From contig UQUS01000017.1 in NCBI GenBank assembly GCA_900544335.1, positions 1-37,254 of the forward strand: DNA of 37,254 bases. The letters are read 5' to 3'. How positions within the stretch are numbered: the first letter of the stretch is position 1; every line of letters starts with the position of its first letter. The notes beneath the pieces are model-generated. The model made no database searches, had not been told where the DNA came from, and saw nothing but the letters and a program-made list of their open reading frames with translations. Shown here piece by piece: positions 1 to 7,597 of this stretch. Origin of the DNA: an uncultured Sutterella sp. (GTDB taxonomy: Bacteria > Pseudomonadota > Gammaproteobacteria > Burkholderiales > Burkholderiaceae_F). The position numbers were made by a program, and so were the translations under genes.

Positions 1-51
1 AAACCTTTGCGTATCCACATGAAGGCATTATATGAAGTCTGCGCCTGGCTT

Positions 52-110
52 GCGCGGCTTATATCCCCGCCCTGAACAACGGGGCTTTACGCCGTTGTCG
101 GTAAGGATTT
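52..110 (+). mobile_element. IS200/IS605-type element end (remnant or right end)
   Basis: This stretch reads GCGCGGCTTATATCCCCGCC and continues through a hairpin (CCCCG at 65-69 with CGGGG at 80-84), then TTTACGCC and GGTAAGGATTT. It is closely similar to the reverse complement of 37097-37154, which lies directly after a recognisable IS200-type tnpA. Subterminal hairpins of this kind mark IS200/IS605 ends. No transposase fragment is recognisable in the 51 bases to its left, so it may be the right end of an element extending out of the window or an isolated remnant. Confidence 0.6.
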
Positions 111-167
111 AGTCCGATAGATTTAAAGGTTTTGTAAAGTTCGGTCGTTTTTGTGTGCCTGAGGCAC

Positions 168-190
168 AAAAAACCCCGGAATAACCGGGG
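168..190 (-). terminator. Rho-independent terminator of the phosphonate operon
   Basis: Read on the minus strand, CCCCGG, a five-base loop and CCGGGG are followed at once by a run of six T. It starts 27 bases past the aepY stop codon. A second short hairpin (TGTGCC / GGCACA, 154-168) follows directly. Confidence 0.85.
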
Positions 191-217
191 CTAAGCTTTT
201 TAAGAAAAAACGGGGCT

Positions 218-1339
218 TCACCGCGTAGCAAGAAAGCGCATAAAGACCGTTTTGTTTTCCAGGGCCGTTGTGGTCGGGCGTCCTAAGTCTTTGCGAGCGC
301 CGACGGCACATTTGACTTCGATAAACGTCAGTTTCTCACTTGCTTTAGCCTCTTGCAAAGCCCGATTCAGAGCATCTGCATCTTGCACCGAAACGACGTT
401 CGGGTATCCGCAGGCACGCGCCACCGCCGCAAAATCCACGGTTTTGGCAACCGTCGGCATGCCGCCGACACTCTCGTGAGCTTCGTTATTGATAAGAATA
501 TGGACAAGGTTTTTCGGGGCTACGGATCCGATCACTCCCATCGCGCCCATGTGCATGAGAGCAGCGCCGTCCCCGTCGATGCACCAGACCTTACGATTCG
601 GTTGATTCACGGCCACCGCAAGGGCAATCGACGAGGTATGCCCCATTGATCCTACGGTCAGAAAGTCCGTTTCATGGCTCTCACCCCGCGCGACACGGAG
701 TTCGAAAAGCTCGCGGCTGGCTTTCCCGGTAGTTGATATCACCGGGTCCCGACCGCTCACGCGTGTCACGGCACCGATTACCTCTTCGCGCCTTAACGTA
801 TACGGATTCTTGAAAACGGGTTTTCCATCGTACGTTAAAGCTCCCTTCCGCACAACAAATGCAACGTCGTTACCGTCCCTTAAGTCGTGACGAAAGGCTG
901 TGACGGCATCTTGAAGCTCTTCGGCCGTGGTTTCTTGGGAAAGGATAAAGGGCTTAATTCCGAGAAGTTTTAAGAGAGAAACGGTAATCTCGCCTTGAAA
1001 GACGTGCTGCGGCTCATCTTTGACACCGGGTTCGCCGCGCCAACCGACGACAAAAATTGTCGGAATCGCGTAGACCTTCACATTTAAAAGGCTTGCCGCA
1101 GGATTGACGATGTTCCCCTCGCCACTATTTTGCATATAGACAACGGGGGTGCGACCGGTAGCAAGGTAGTAGCCCGCTGCAAGTGCCGCGGCGTTGCCTT
1201 CATTGGCGGCAATGACGTGGTGCGCCGGATTAAGCCCATAGGTATCCATCAAGTACGAAGAAAGACTCTTTAAAAGCGAATCGGGTACGCCCGTAAAAAA
1301 GTCGGCACCTATTGCTTCAACAAACGTTCGGACATCCAT
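218..1339 (-). CDS. aepY: Phosphonopyruvate decarboxylase
   Basis: A 373-residue thiamine-diphosphate enzyme that decarboxylates 3-phosphonopyruvate to phosphonoacetaldehyde. This irreversible step pulls the unfavourable mutase reaction forward (EC 4.1.1.82). The N-terminal pyrimidine-binding half has the catalytic Glu near residue 47 in ANEGNAAALAAGYYLATG. The C-terminal half has TVGSMGHTSS and the ThDP/Mg motif GDGAALMHMGAMG ending in NN near residues 255-285. Length is normal for the family. The ATG is preceded by AAGGAAAGG and lies 9 bases after aepX, so the two are co-transcribed; it is the last gene of the operon. Sulfopyruvate decarboxylases are related, but the adjacent PEP mutase and AEP transaminase settle the phosphonate assignment. 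Confidence 0.93.
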   Translation of the reverse strand: MDVRTFVEAIGADFFTGVPDSLLKSLSSYLMDTYGLNPAHHVIAANEGNAAALAAGYYLATGRTPVVYMQNSGEGNIVNPAASLLNVKVYAIPTIFVVGWRGEPGVKDEPQHVFQGEITVSLLKLLGIKPFILSQETTAEELQDAVTAFRHDLRDGNDVAFVVRKGALTYDGKPVFKNPYTLRREEVIGAVTRVSGRDPVISTTGKASRELFELRVARGESHETDFLTVGSMGHTSSIALAVAVNQPNRKVWCIDGDGAALMHMGAMGVIGSVAPKNLVHILINNEAHESVGGMPTVAKTVDFAAVARACGYPNVVSVQDADALNRALQEAKASEKLTFIEVKCAVGARKDLGRPTTTALENKTVFMRFLATR

Positions 1340-1348
1340 GGCCTTTCC

Positions 1349-2644
1349 TTACAGTGTGTCAATGAGCGTAATGATTTTCTTAATCGACATCAGTCGCGCA
1401 TCGACTTCCTGTGCCCTGTGATACCGCAAAATATCTTCGGCCGTTTGCTGCATGGCCGGGAAGGCACTGCGCGTGAGTTGATTGGCGTAAATGACGATAT
1501 TGACACCGTGGGACGCAAGTTCGGCTTCCGTGACCGAGTTAAACGAGGTCGGGACAACGACAATCGGCGTTGTTGTGTCAAAGGTGCGAAATGCGTCGCA
1601 GAAGGCAAAGATTTCCGCCGGGTCCTTTTTGCGGCTGTGAATCATGATGCCGTCGGCTCCGGCTTTGACATACGCCTTGGCACGCGCGAGGGCATCGTCC
1701 AGACCCTTCTCGAGAATCAGGCTTTCGATGCGGGCAATAATCATAAAATCATCGGTCAGCTGAACCTTTTTGCCCGCGGCAATCTTTTGCGAAAAGTGCT
1801 CAATCGTATCTTGCGTTTGCTTGACTTCGGTTCCGAAAAGCGAATTTTTCTTAAGTCCCGTTTTGTCTTCGACGATAACGGCCGAAACGCCCATGCGTTC
1901 CAAAGAGCGCACCGTGTAGACAAAGTGTTCGATAAGGCCTCCGGTATCGCCGTCAAAAATGATGGGCTTGGTCGTCACTTCCATCACATCATCAATCGTG
2001 CGAAAGCGCGAGGTCATATCAACGAGTTCAATGTCAGGTTTACCCTTGGCCGTCGAATCACACAGGGAACTAATCCACATCGCATCGAACTGGTCAAGTT
2101 CCCCGTCGTGTTCGACCACGGTTTTTTCCGCAAGTAGCCCCGTAAGGCCGCTATGCACTTCAATGGCTTTAACAACAGGTCTTAGACTCAACATACGGCG
2201 CAAGCGTGCACGCCGAAATTCGGGCATCGCAAGCTGTGCCTTGACGCGCTCGTCCATGTGGTGCACAAGTTCGTTACGCGTATACGGTACATCGACAATC
2301 GTTCCACCGTACGAAGAAAGAGCCTTTTGAACATTGTCGCGAATGGCTTTTGTCGGGCCTTCGAGCCAGTTATCGCCGTGAATCACGTAATCGGGCTTAA
2401 GTTCTGCGATGACCTTGTCGTACATGACGCTATCCTGGACGATGACGTTTGAGACGCCGTCCAAGCACCTCACCATTGCAAGGCGCTCCTCAAGGGTTTT
2501 TGTCGGAAAGCGATCGAAACGCACGAGGGCTTCGTCGCTCATCACGCCAATCGTGAGCTGTCCGTATTTTTGAGCCTCACGGATGATATTTAAGTGCCCG
2601 GCATGAATGATGTCGGTGGTAAAGCAGGCGTAAACGGTTTTCAT
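1349..2644 (-). CDS. aepX: Phosphoenolpyruvate mutase with N-terminal cytidylyltransferase-like domain
   Basis: A 431-residue two-domain protein. Residues 1 to about 135 form a nucleotidyltransferase domain of the CTP:phosphocholine/glycerol-3-phosphate type, with HAGH at 14-17. From about 150 onward is a PEP mutase of the isocitrate-lyase superfamily, with DGDTGG at 231-236 and the diagnostic EDKTGLKKNS at 259-268; the EDK-x5-NS pattern separates mutases from lyases. The mutase converts phosphoenolpyruvate to phosphonopyruvate, the entry step of nearly all natural phosphonates. Fused nucleotidyltransferases of this sort are known to activate AEP as CMP-AEP (PntC type), suggesting the product is transferred to a surface glycan or lipid. 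That activity is inferred here. No downstream transferase is present in the window. Confidence 0.93.
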   Translation of the reverse strand: MKTVYACFTTDIIHAGHLNIIREAQKYGQLTIGVMSDEALVRFDRFPTKTLEERLAMVRCLDGVSNVIVQDSVMYDKVIAELKPDYVIHGDNWLEGPTKAIRDNVQKALSSYGGTIVDVPYTRNELVHHMDERVKAQLAMPEFRRARLRRMLSLRPVVKAIEVHSGLTGLLAEKTVVEHDGELDQFDAMWISSLCDSTAKGKPDIELVDMTSRFRTIDDVMEVTTKPIIFDGDTGGLIEHFVYTVRSLERMGVSAVIVEDKTGLKKNSLFGTEVKQTQDTIEHFSQKIAAGKKVQLTDDFMIIARIESLILEKGLDDALARAKAYVKAGADGIMIHSRKKDPAEIFAFCDAFRTFDTTTPIVVVPTSFNSVTEAELASHGVNIVIYANQLTRSAFPAMQQTAEDILRYHRAQEVDARLMSIKKIITLIDTL

Positions 2645-2657
2645 AGGGCCCTCTTTT

Positions 2658-3785
2658 TTAAGCGTTGTAGCGAGCGGGAATTTGAATCTCTAAGGTAATC
2701 AAAGCCTCTTTAAAGACCTTAAAGAAGGCTTTGATATCGGCCTCGTCAATCGCACCTAACGAGCACAAGCGGAAGGTGTTCGTGGAGGCAATCTTCCCCG
2801 GATAAATCGTAAAGCCGCGTTCATAGCAGTAATCGTGCACTTTCATAAAGTCCCAGTTGGGGTCATCCGGATACAAAACCGAGACCACCAAGCCGCTTTG
2901 CCATTCACGGCGAATAACGTCTTTAAACCCGAGTTCATCTAAACCTGCGTGAATCGCCTCGAAAACGCGCTTGTGGCGTTCCCACTTTGCCGTTTCTCCT
3001 TCGGCAAAATATTCTTTTAAGCCCTGAACGGCGGCATAGACGGTCTGCACGGGCGGCGTAAAGTGCATTTGCCCGGTTTTTTCGAAATACTCGTACTGCA
3101 AATAAAGATTGCAGTAGTACGAACGCTTCGGGTAGTCCTTGGACGCAACGATCAGGTCCGTACGCCCGATGACAAAGGAAAGACCTGTCATGGCCATAAT
3201 GCCCTTTTGGGCCGAGGCCATACAAAAGTCGATGTTGTCGCACGCCACATCAATCGGACGCATCGCCAAGGTCGACGTGGTATCGACGACAAAGGTCGCG
3301 CCGTACCGATGGGCTAAGGCGCCGATTTCACGAATGGGATTACAAATCCCCGTCCCCGTTTCGTTATGCGTCGTGTACACCAGGCGAATGTCGGGGTTTT
3401 CTTTTAGCGTGGCTTCCACACGCGACATATCCGGAAGCTCATCGACGGGGAACCGAAGGTCAATGTGGTTTAGGCCATAGGCCTTACAAATCTCAACGGC
3501 GCGCGAACTATATGCGCCGTTATTGACGACAAGGACCTTGGCCTCGGCAGGAAGGAGCGAATTTAAGCACACGTCCATATTCAGGGTCCCCGAACCGCAA
3601 AATAAAACGGCCGTGTAGTTGGCAGGGTCTGCGTGGACGGTTTTAAGAATGTCATGCCGGAAGCCTTTCATCAGGTCGGCAAATTCTTTTTCCCGCGGGC
3701 AAATGTCGGGTACGACTTGGGCCAGTTTGACCGTATCGGTGGTTGTCGCCGGGCCGGGATTGAGTAATACGTTGCGTTTAATCAT
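2658..3785 (-). CDS. phnW: 2-aminoethylphosphonate aminotransferase (biosynthetic context)
   Basis: A 375-residue fold-type I PLP aminotransferase. It begins MIKRNVLLNPGPATTT, the usual PhnW start. It has the PLP aspartate at about 168 in FVVDTTST and the Schiff-base lysine at 194 in SAQKGIMAMTG. PhnW interconverts phosphonoacetaldehyde and AEP. It is known from AEP degradation (with phnX), but no phosphonatase is present here. Placed first in an operon with PEP mutase and phosphonopyruvate decarboxylase, it should act as the last biosynthetic step, giving AEP. It ends 13 bases before aepX. The ATG has GGAG nine bases upstream. Confidence 0.92.
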   Translation of the reverse strand: MIKRNVLLNPGPATTTDTVKLAQVVPDICPREKEFADLMKGFRHDILKTVHADPANYTAVLFCGSGTLNMDVCLNSLLPAEAKVLVVNNGAYSSRAVEICKAYGLNHIDLRFPVDELPDMSRVEATLKENPDIRLVYTTHNETGTGICNPIREIGALAHRYGATFVVDTTSTLAMRPIDVACDNIDFCMASAQKGIMAMTGLSFVIGRTDLIVASKDYPKRSYYCNLYLQYEYFEKTGQMHFTPPVQTVYAAVQGLKEYFAEGETAKWERHKRVFEAIHAGLDELGFKDVIRREWQSGLVVSVLYPDDPNWDFMKVHDYCYERGFTIYPGKIASTNTFRLCSLGAIDEADIKAFFKVFKEALITLEIQIPARYNA

Positions 3786-3861
3786 GGGGCTTATCTCCGA
3801 ACAAGACGCTTTAAGTGTTTAAAGTTGCCTTGCTTATATGAAAATTTGAACAAAAACTTAA

Positions 3862-3873
3862 GAAAACGTTTTC
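3862..3873. promoter_or_regulatory. LacI-type palindromic operator at the phnW promoter (site 1)
   Basis: GAAAACGTTTTC is a perfect 12-base palindrome with the central CG typical of LacI-family operators. It lies just downstream of a minus-strand TATACT hexamer (3877-3882), so a bound repressor would cover the likely transcription start of phnW-aepX-aepY. A LacI-family gene lies at 6509 and has a similar sequence upstream. Confidence 0.5.
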
Positions 3874-3876
3874 GGC

Positions 3877-3882
3877 AGTATA
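3877..3882 (-). promoter_or_regulatory. Candidate -10 box for the phosphonate operon
   Basis: TATACT on the minus strand, 92 bases upstream of the phnW start codon. No good TTGACA-like -35 is visible; the expected position overlaps the second palindrome. Assigned by pattern and by its position between two operator-like palindromes. Confidence 0.35.
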
Positions 3883-3901
3883 GCAAAAGAATATAGCCTA
3901 A

Positions 3902-3909
3902 AACGTTTG
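3902..3909. promoter_or_regulatory. LacI-type operator at the phnW promoter (site 2)
   Basis: AAACGTTT, the same core as site 1, centred 38 bases further upstream and overlapping the expected -35 region of the phnW promoter. Two similar sites flanking a -10 box suggest repression by a dimer pair. Confidence 0.4.
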
Positions 3910-3997
3910 CTTATTGAGGAAATTACGCCGTAAACTACCCCCAAACGATGAGAGTGCTTAAGCGTTCAGGAAAAGTTAAATATCCCTATTCGTGAAC

Positions 3998-4025
3998 AAA
4001 AAAGCCGAGTCCTTTCGGACTCGGC
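3998..4025 (-). terminator. Rho-independent terminator after the phosphoesterase gene
   Basis: A perfect 9-base-pair stem (GCCGAGTCC / GGACTCGGC, loop of four) is followed on the minus strand by six T. It ends the MFS-phosphoesterase transcript and insulates it from the phosphonate operon. Confidence 0.9.
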
Positions 4026-4085
4026 GGGTGCGCAATCAAGGGACGTGTTGCGCTTTAGGGGAAAGGGATGCGTCGTTCTTTAAAC

Positions 4086-4922
4086 TCAGTCTTCTGTGGG
4101 ATTGACTTTTCCGGCAAACGGATACGGCCCGTCAAACTCGGTTTTCTTGTAAATCTGACAGACGTGGGTATTAAAGACTCCGTCCTCAAAGTCATGGAGT
4201 AAGTACCCCGGTGTTTCCATGCGGAATGTATCGCCGCCTTCGGGAGTAAAATCCAGTTCAATCTGCATCGATGCAGCCGGGGCCGTCACACACGGCACAC
4301 CTGCCCAGACTGTAAAAATCGGGCGATGCATATGACCGCAACAAAGTCTCGCCCACGGCGCCTTCATAAGGACTGTGCGCAGCTGTTCGCGATTTTCAAA
4401 GGGCTCATCCATCGCCGGCAGTCCCGTGATAAAGGGGGGATGATGCATGAAAATAAGGGTCGGAACGTTCTTGTTGCTTTGAAGTTCGTTATCAAGCCAA
4501 GCAAGTTCCGCCTCCCGCATGTGACCGGCGTGGGAACCGGGGTTAAGCGTGTCGAGGAATAGGAGCCTGGCTTCCTCCGTTTGTACGGCGTAGCAAAGGA
4601 AAGGGGCGGTTTGCGGATTCGGAATCGTCCAGCCTTTAAGGATGCGGACCATACGATCGCGACGGTCGTGGTTACCCGGAACCGCATACACGGGAACGTT
4701 AAAGCTACTTAAGGCCTCATAGACCATGAGGTAGGCCTTCTCATCGCCCGAATCGGCAATATCGCCCGTGACGACAATCATGTCGGGTTTTTGACCGTCA
4801 AGAGCAAAGACATGCTCCAAGTGGGCCTTTGTCGACTTTAGGAACGAGGCCGTATCGACAACCTGAAAGGAGAGTTTTCCGTCACCGCGCAAGTGAAAAT
4901 CAGAAATCTGCAAAATTCTCAT
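4086..4922 (-). CDS. Calcineurin-like metallophosphoesterase (CpdA/GpdQ type)
   Basis: A 278-residue cytoplasmic dinuclear-metal phosphoesterase. The full motif set is present: D-x-H in MRILQISDFH (Asp8, His10), GD at 53-54, GNHD at 83-86, HHPPF and C-terminal GHMHR. This is the class III cyclic-nucleotide phosphodiesterase/GpdQ-like subfamily, which hydrolyses cyclic nucleotides or glycerophosphodiesters; the substrate cannot be read from sequence. I chose the ATG at 4922 over an in-frame GTG at 4931 because GGGG lies eight bases before the ATG and nothing suitable precedes the GTG. It follows the MFS gene by 51 bases with a hairpin between them. A role in phosphodiester or phosphonate-ester turnover is conceivable from the neighbours but unproven. 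Confidence 0.85.
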   Translation of the reverse strand: MRILQISDFHLRGDGKLSFQVVDTASFLKSTKAHLEHVFALDGQKPDMIVVTGDIADSGDEKAYLMVYEALSSFNVPVYAVPGNHDRRDRMVRILKGWTIPNPQTAPFLCYAVQTEEARLLFLDTLNPGSHAGHMREAELAWLDNELQSNKNVPTLIFMHHPPFITGLPAMDEPFENREQLRTVLMKAPWARLCCGHMHRPIFTVWAGVPCVTAPAASMQIELDFTPEGGDTFRMETPGYLLHDFEDGVFNTHVCQIYKKTEFDGPYPFAGKVNPTED

Positions 4923-4938
4923 AATAAACACCCCGTTT

Positions 4939-4966
4939 CGGGAAGGGGCGACTCGCCCTCTTCCCG
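4939..4966 (-). other. Intercistronic stem-loop between transporter and phosphoesterase genes
   Basis: On the minus strand GGGAAG-A-GGGCGA pairs with TCGCCCCTTCCC, a strong stem of about 12 pairs with one bulge. No T run follows, so it is more likely an mRNA-processing or stability element than a terminator. Confidence 0.5.
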
Positions 4967-4973
4967 CTTATCC

Positions 4974-6305
4974 TTAAATGTGTTCGACGTTTTCGCCGTA
5001 TTTGGCGACCGCAGCGTTGTGACGCTTCTGGATGACAAAGCCGGCTAAGGCGCTCGTAAAACAGGCAACCATTGTGTACAGGCAAACATAAATCGGATCG
5101 CCCCCCGTGATGCCCATGAAGTAGGTGCAAAGGCCGGGAACGATGCCGGCAACCAAAAAGCCCGGGAATTGGTAGCAAATCGAAATGCCGGTGTATCGGA
5201 CGTCAGCCGGGAACAGGTCGGCAAAGACAGCCGCTTCCGGCCCGAAGATACCAGCGTAGAAAATCGAAAGCGGGATGATGATCGCAATGGCAATCATAAA
5301 GAGGTTACCGTTCGAGTTTTGCATTAACCAGAATGACGGGAAAATCGAGATACCGCACAAGACTGCGCAAGTGCCGTAGACCTTACCGCGACCGTACTTG
5401 TCGGCCATGTGACCGAAAAATGCGATGAAGGGGCACATCAAGAGAGCCGCAATCATCACGACAACAAGGGCACTCGTGCGATCGACGTGGATGTATTGGA
5501 CGAGGTACGTAATCACGAACACCGCAAGAACGTTAAAGAACACGCCGTCAACCCAGCGCGCACCGACCCCCAAAAGGATGTTAAAGGGGTGATTCTTGCA
5601 AACGCGAACAATCGGGAGAGCCTTCTTGCTCTTATCTTTAGCTGCTTGATCTTGAACCTTACGGAAATCCGGGGTTTCCAGAATCGAAAGACGAACCCAA
5701 AGCGCGATACCGACCAAGAACACGCTCATCAAGAAAGCCACGCGCCAACCCCATTCGAGGAACTGAGCATCGCTAAGAGTCATAGAAAGAAGCGCGACGA
5801 CGCCGGAGGAAAGGCATAGACCCGTCGCCAAACCCATCTGGGGAATCGAGGCGTAAAAGGCGCGTTCTTTTTTGCTGGCGTATTCGTAGGTCATAAGGAC
5901 TGCACCGCCCCATTCACCGCCAAGACCCAAGCCCTGCAGGAGGCGGAACGTTTGCAGCAAAATCGGAGCGGCAATACCGATCGAAGCGTATGTGGGCACA
6001 AGACCGATACCGATTGTCGCTAAACCCATGATGAGCATCGTCAGAATCAGCATGCTCTTGCGACCGATTTTGTCACCGAAGTGGCCGAAAATAAAACCGC
6101 CGAAGGGACGAGCCAAGTAGCCGATGGCAAACGTGGTATACGCCAAAAGTGTTCCGATATACGGATCGCTTGTCGGGAAGAATAATTTGTTAAAAACGAT
6201 ACCGGCAACGACACCGTACAAGAAAAAGTCATACCACTCGATTGTCGCGCCGAGTAACGACGCCCAAACAACCTTTCGAATCTCTTTTTTCGATGGTTGA
6301 GTCAT
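4974..6305 (-). CDS. MFS transporter, metabolite:H+ symporter (MHS) family
   Basis: A 443-residue inner-membrane permease with 12 predicted helices. The start (SLLGATIEWYDFFLYG), the loop 2-3 motif GHFGDKIGRKS, RPFGG, and the helix 4-5 segment RLLQGLGLGGEWGGA are hallmarks of the ShiA/KgtP/ProP-like MHS group. These proton symporters import carboxylates, shikimate, betaine and similar compounds. The exact substrate is unknown. The ATG has a good AGGAG. It is divergent from a LacI-family gene with repeated operator-like sequences between, and is followed by a phosphoesterase gene, so it is probably an inducible uptake system controlled by that regulator. Confidence 0.9.
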   Translation of the reverse strand: MTQPSKKEIRKVVWASLLGATIEWYDFFLYGVVAGIVFNKLFFPTSDPYIGTLLAYTTFAIGYLARPFGGFIFGHFGDKIGRKSMLILTMLIMGLATIGIGLVPTYASIGIAAPILLQTFRLLQGLGLGGEWGGAVLMTYEYASKKERAFYASIPQMGLATGLCLSSGVVALLSMTLSDAQFLEWGWRVAFLMSVFLVGIALWVRLSILETPDFRKVQDQAAKDKSKKALPIVRVCKNHPFNILLGVGARWVDGVFFNVLAVFVITYLVQYIHVDRTSALVVVMIAALLMCPFIAFFGHMADKYGRGKVYGTCAVLCGISIFPSFWLMQNSNGNLFMIAIAIIIPLSIFYAGIFGPEAAVFADLFPADVRYTGISICYQFPGFLVAGIVPGLCTYFMGITGGDPIYVCLYTMVACFTSALAGFVIQKRHNAAVAKYGENVEHI

Positions 6306-6320
6306 GGATTTCTCCTAAGA

Positions 6321-6336
6321 TTAGTAAATATTTATC
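6321..6336 (-). promoter_or_regulatory. Repeated operator-like element, copy A
   Basis: On the minus strand GATAAATATTTACTAA, the first of three near-identical 16-base elements in the divergent MFS/lacI intergenic region. It sits 16-31 bases upstream of the MFS start codon, a position suited to repression. Confidence 0.5.
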
Positions 6337-6410
6337 TGCTTTTTGACCGCTTCTTGCAGTCAATGCTATTGTATTCGTATAATTTGCCCACTTAAATGCG
6401 GAATTACAGT

Positions 6411-6426
6411 GATAAATATTTATTAA
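6411..6426 (+). promoter_or_regulatory. Repeated operator-like element, copy B
   Basis: GATAAATATTTATTAA on the plus strand, differing from copy A at one base. It lies in the middle of the divergent region, centred 90 bases from copy A and 51 from copy C. Confidence 0.5.
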
Positions 6427-6429
6427 CTT

Positions 6430-6437
6430 AAACGTTT
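6430..6437. promoter_or_regulatory. LacI-type operator core upstream of the LacI-family gene
   Basis: AAACGTTT within TTAAACGTTTCG, overlapping a perfect GTTTCGAAAC palindrome (6434-6443). It shares its core with the two sites at the phnW promoter (3862-3873 and 3902-3909). Suggests autoregulation and a common regulon. Confidence 0.4.
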
Positions 6438-6461
6438 CGAAACTAAAACATCTTAAAGTGT

Positions 6462-6477
6462 TTAGTAATTATTTATC
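6462..6477 (-). promoter_or_regulatory. Repeated operator-like element, copy C
   Basis: On the minus strand GATAAATAATTACTAA, one base different from copy A. It ends 31 bases before the LacI-family start codon. Confidence 0.5.
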
Positions 6478-6508
6478 AAGCTTCGGCTGATTTTTCGGGG
6501 TGACGAGT

Positions 6509-7597
6509 ATGCGCTATAAGACAATTACATTATCGGAAGTGGCCAAACGTGCCGGCGTCTCGACAACGACGGCCTCGATGATTCTGAGCCGTCGCGCCGG
6601 CGTCTCCTTTTCCAAGGAAACCGTCGAAAAGGTTGAGAGTATTGCGCGGGAAACCGGATACAGCCCGAGTCAAAAGCACCAGAGTAAAGGGACCGCCTCC
6701 CCGACCGTCCTTATCGTCTGTCCGAACATTTCAAATCACTATTACTCGCGCATCGTGCAGGCTATCCAGCAGGAGGCCGATGCCAATCACTACTCGACCC
6801 TCGTTTTTACGCACTACCGAGACATTGCCAAAGAAACCGAATGCGTGCAGATGGCGCTCGATTTAGGGATTAAGGGCCTCGTGTTTGCCACGATGCCCAA
6901 TAATGTCAAACTTTTAGAAGACATCAATGCGCGCATTCCGGTGGTGGTCATCGGCGACAGGGACGATCATGCGGCCTTAGATACCGTGGAAATGAACGAT
7001 TACGGCGCCGGCGCCATGCTCGCCCAGCACTTGTATTCACTCGGACACCGACACATTGCCTTTATTTCTACGTCGCTCGGCGAGCATTTTGCGATGCGAC
7101 AAAGACGTCTGATGGGACTCAAAGAGCGCCTGGTACAGAAAGATCCGACATCAAGCGTCGCCGTGTTCTCGCACGCCGTCTCCCCGAGCGAAGAATTATC
7201 CGACATCGATTTGGAGTACAACATCGGATATCGCTTAACGACAAATTGCCTACAGGAAAAGCCCGATGTGACGGCCTTTGTGGCCGTGAACGACTCGGTT
7301 GCCGCCGGCGTTATGGATGCGATTATCAGTCGCGGCTTTCGGATTCCCGAGGATTATTCGGTCTGCGGGTGCGATAACACGAGTACGAGCCGCTATAAAT
7401 TTGCGGGCATCACAACGGTCGAGCACCAACTCGAAGAAAAAGGACGGTACGCCTTTCACATTCTGCAAAAACGCATGAAAGGGGAAACCTCCGACCGGAT
7501 TATGCGTGTCGAATACCCCAACCGCCTCATGGAGCGAAAGAGCACGGGACCGGCCCGAAAAACCGACCCCAAGCCCGACTCCCGGAGGCGCTCTTAG
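6509..7597 (+). CDS. LacI-family transcriptional regulator
   Basis: A 362-residue one-component regulator. The N-terminus has the LacI helix-turn-helix (TITLSEVAKRAGVSTTTASM, residues 5-24) and hinge. The rest is a periplasmic-binding-protein-like effector domain, with NDYGAGAMLAQHLYSLGHRHIAFIS and VNDSVAAGVMDAI, the usual landmarks. I prefer the ATG at 6509 to an in-frame GTG at 6500: GGGG ends at 6500, eight bases before the ATG, and LacI proteins have short leaders. Effector unknown; from context it responds to a solute imported by the divergent MHS transporter or to a phosphonate/phosphoester metabolite. Its 3' end overlaps the convergent metI stop codon by four bases, with no terminator between them. 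Confidence 0.9.
   Translation: MRYKTITLSEVAKRAGVSTTTASMILSRRAGVSFSKETVEKVESIARETGYSPSQKHQSKGTASPTVLIVCPNISNHYYSRIVQAIQQEADANHYSTLVFTHYRDIAKETECVQMALDLGIKGLVFATMPNNVKLLEDINARIPVVVIGDRDDHAALDTVEMNDYGAGAMLAQHLYSLGHRHIAFISTSLGEHFAMRQRRLMGLKERLVQKDPTSSVAVFSHAVSPSEELSDIDLEYNIGYRLTTNCLQEKPDVTAFVAVNDSVAAGVMDAIISRGFRIPEDYSVCGCDNTSTSRYKFAGITTVEHQLEEKGRYAFHILQKRMKGETSDRIMRVEYPNRLMERKSTGPARKTDPKPDSRRRS

Noticed and set aside
1418..2137. Plus-strand frame of 239 codons opposite aepX
   Set aside because: It is a shadow of a well-supported gene, with composition explained by the third-position bias of the minus-strand frame.
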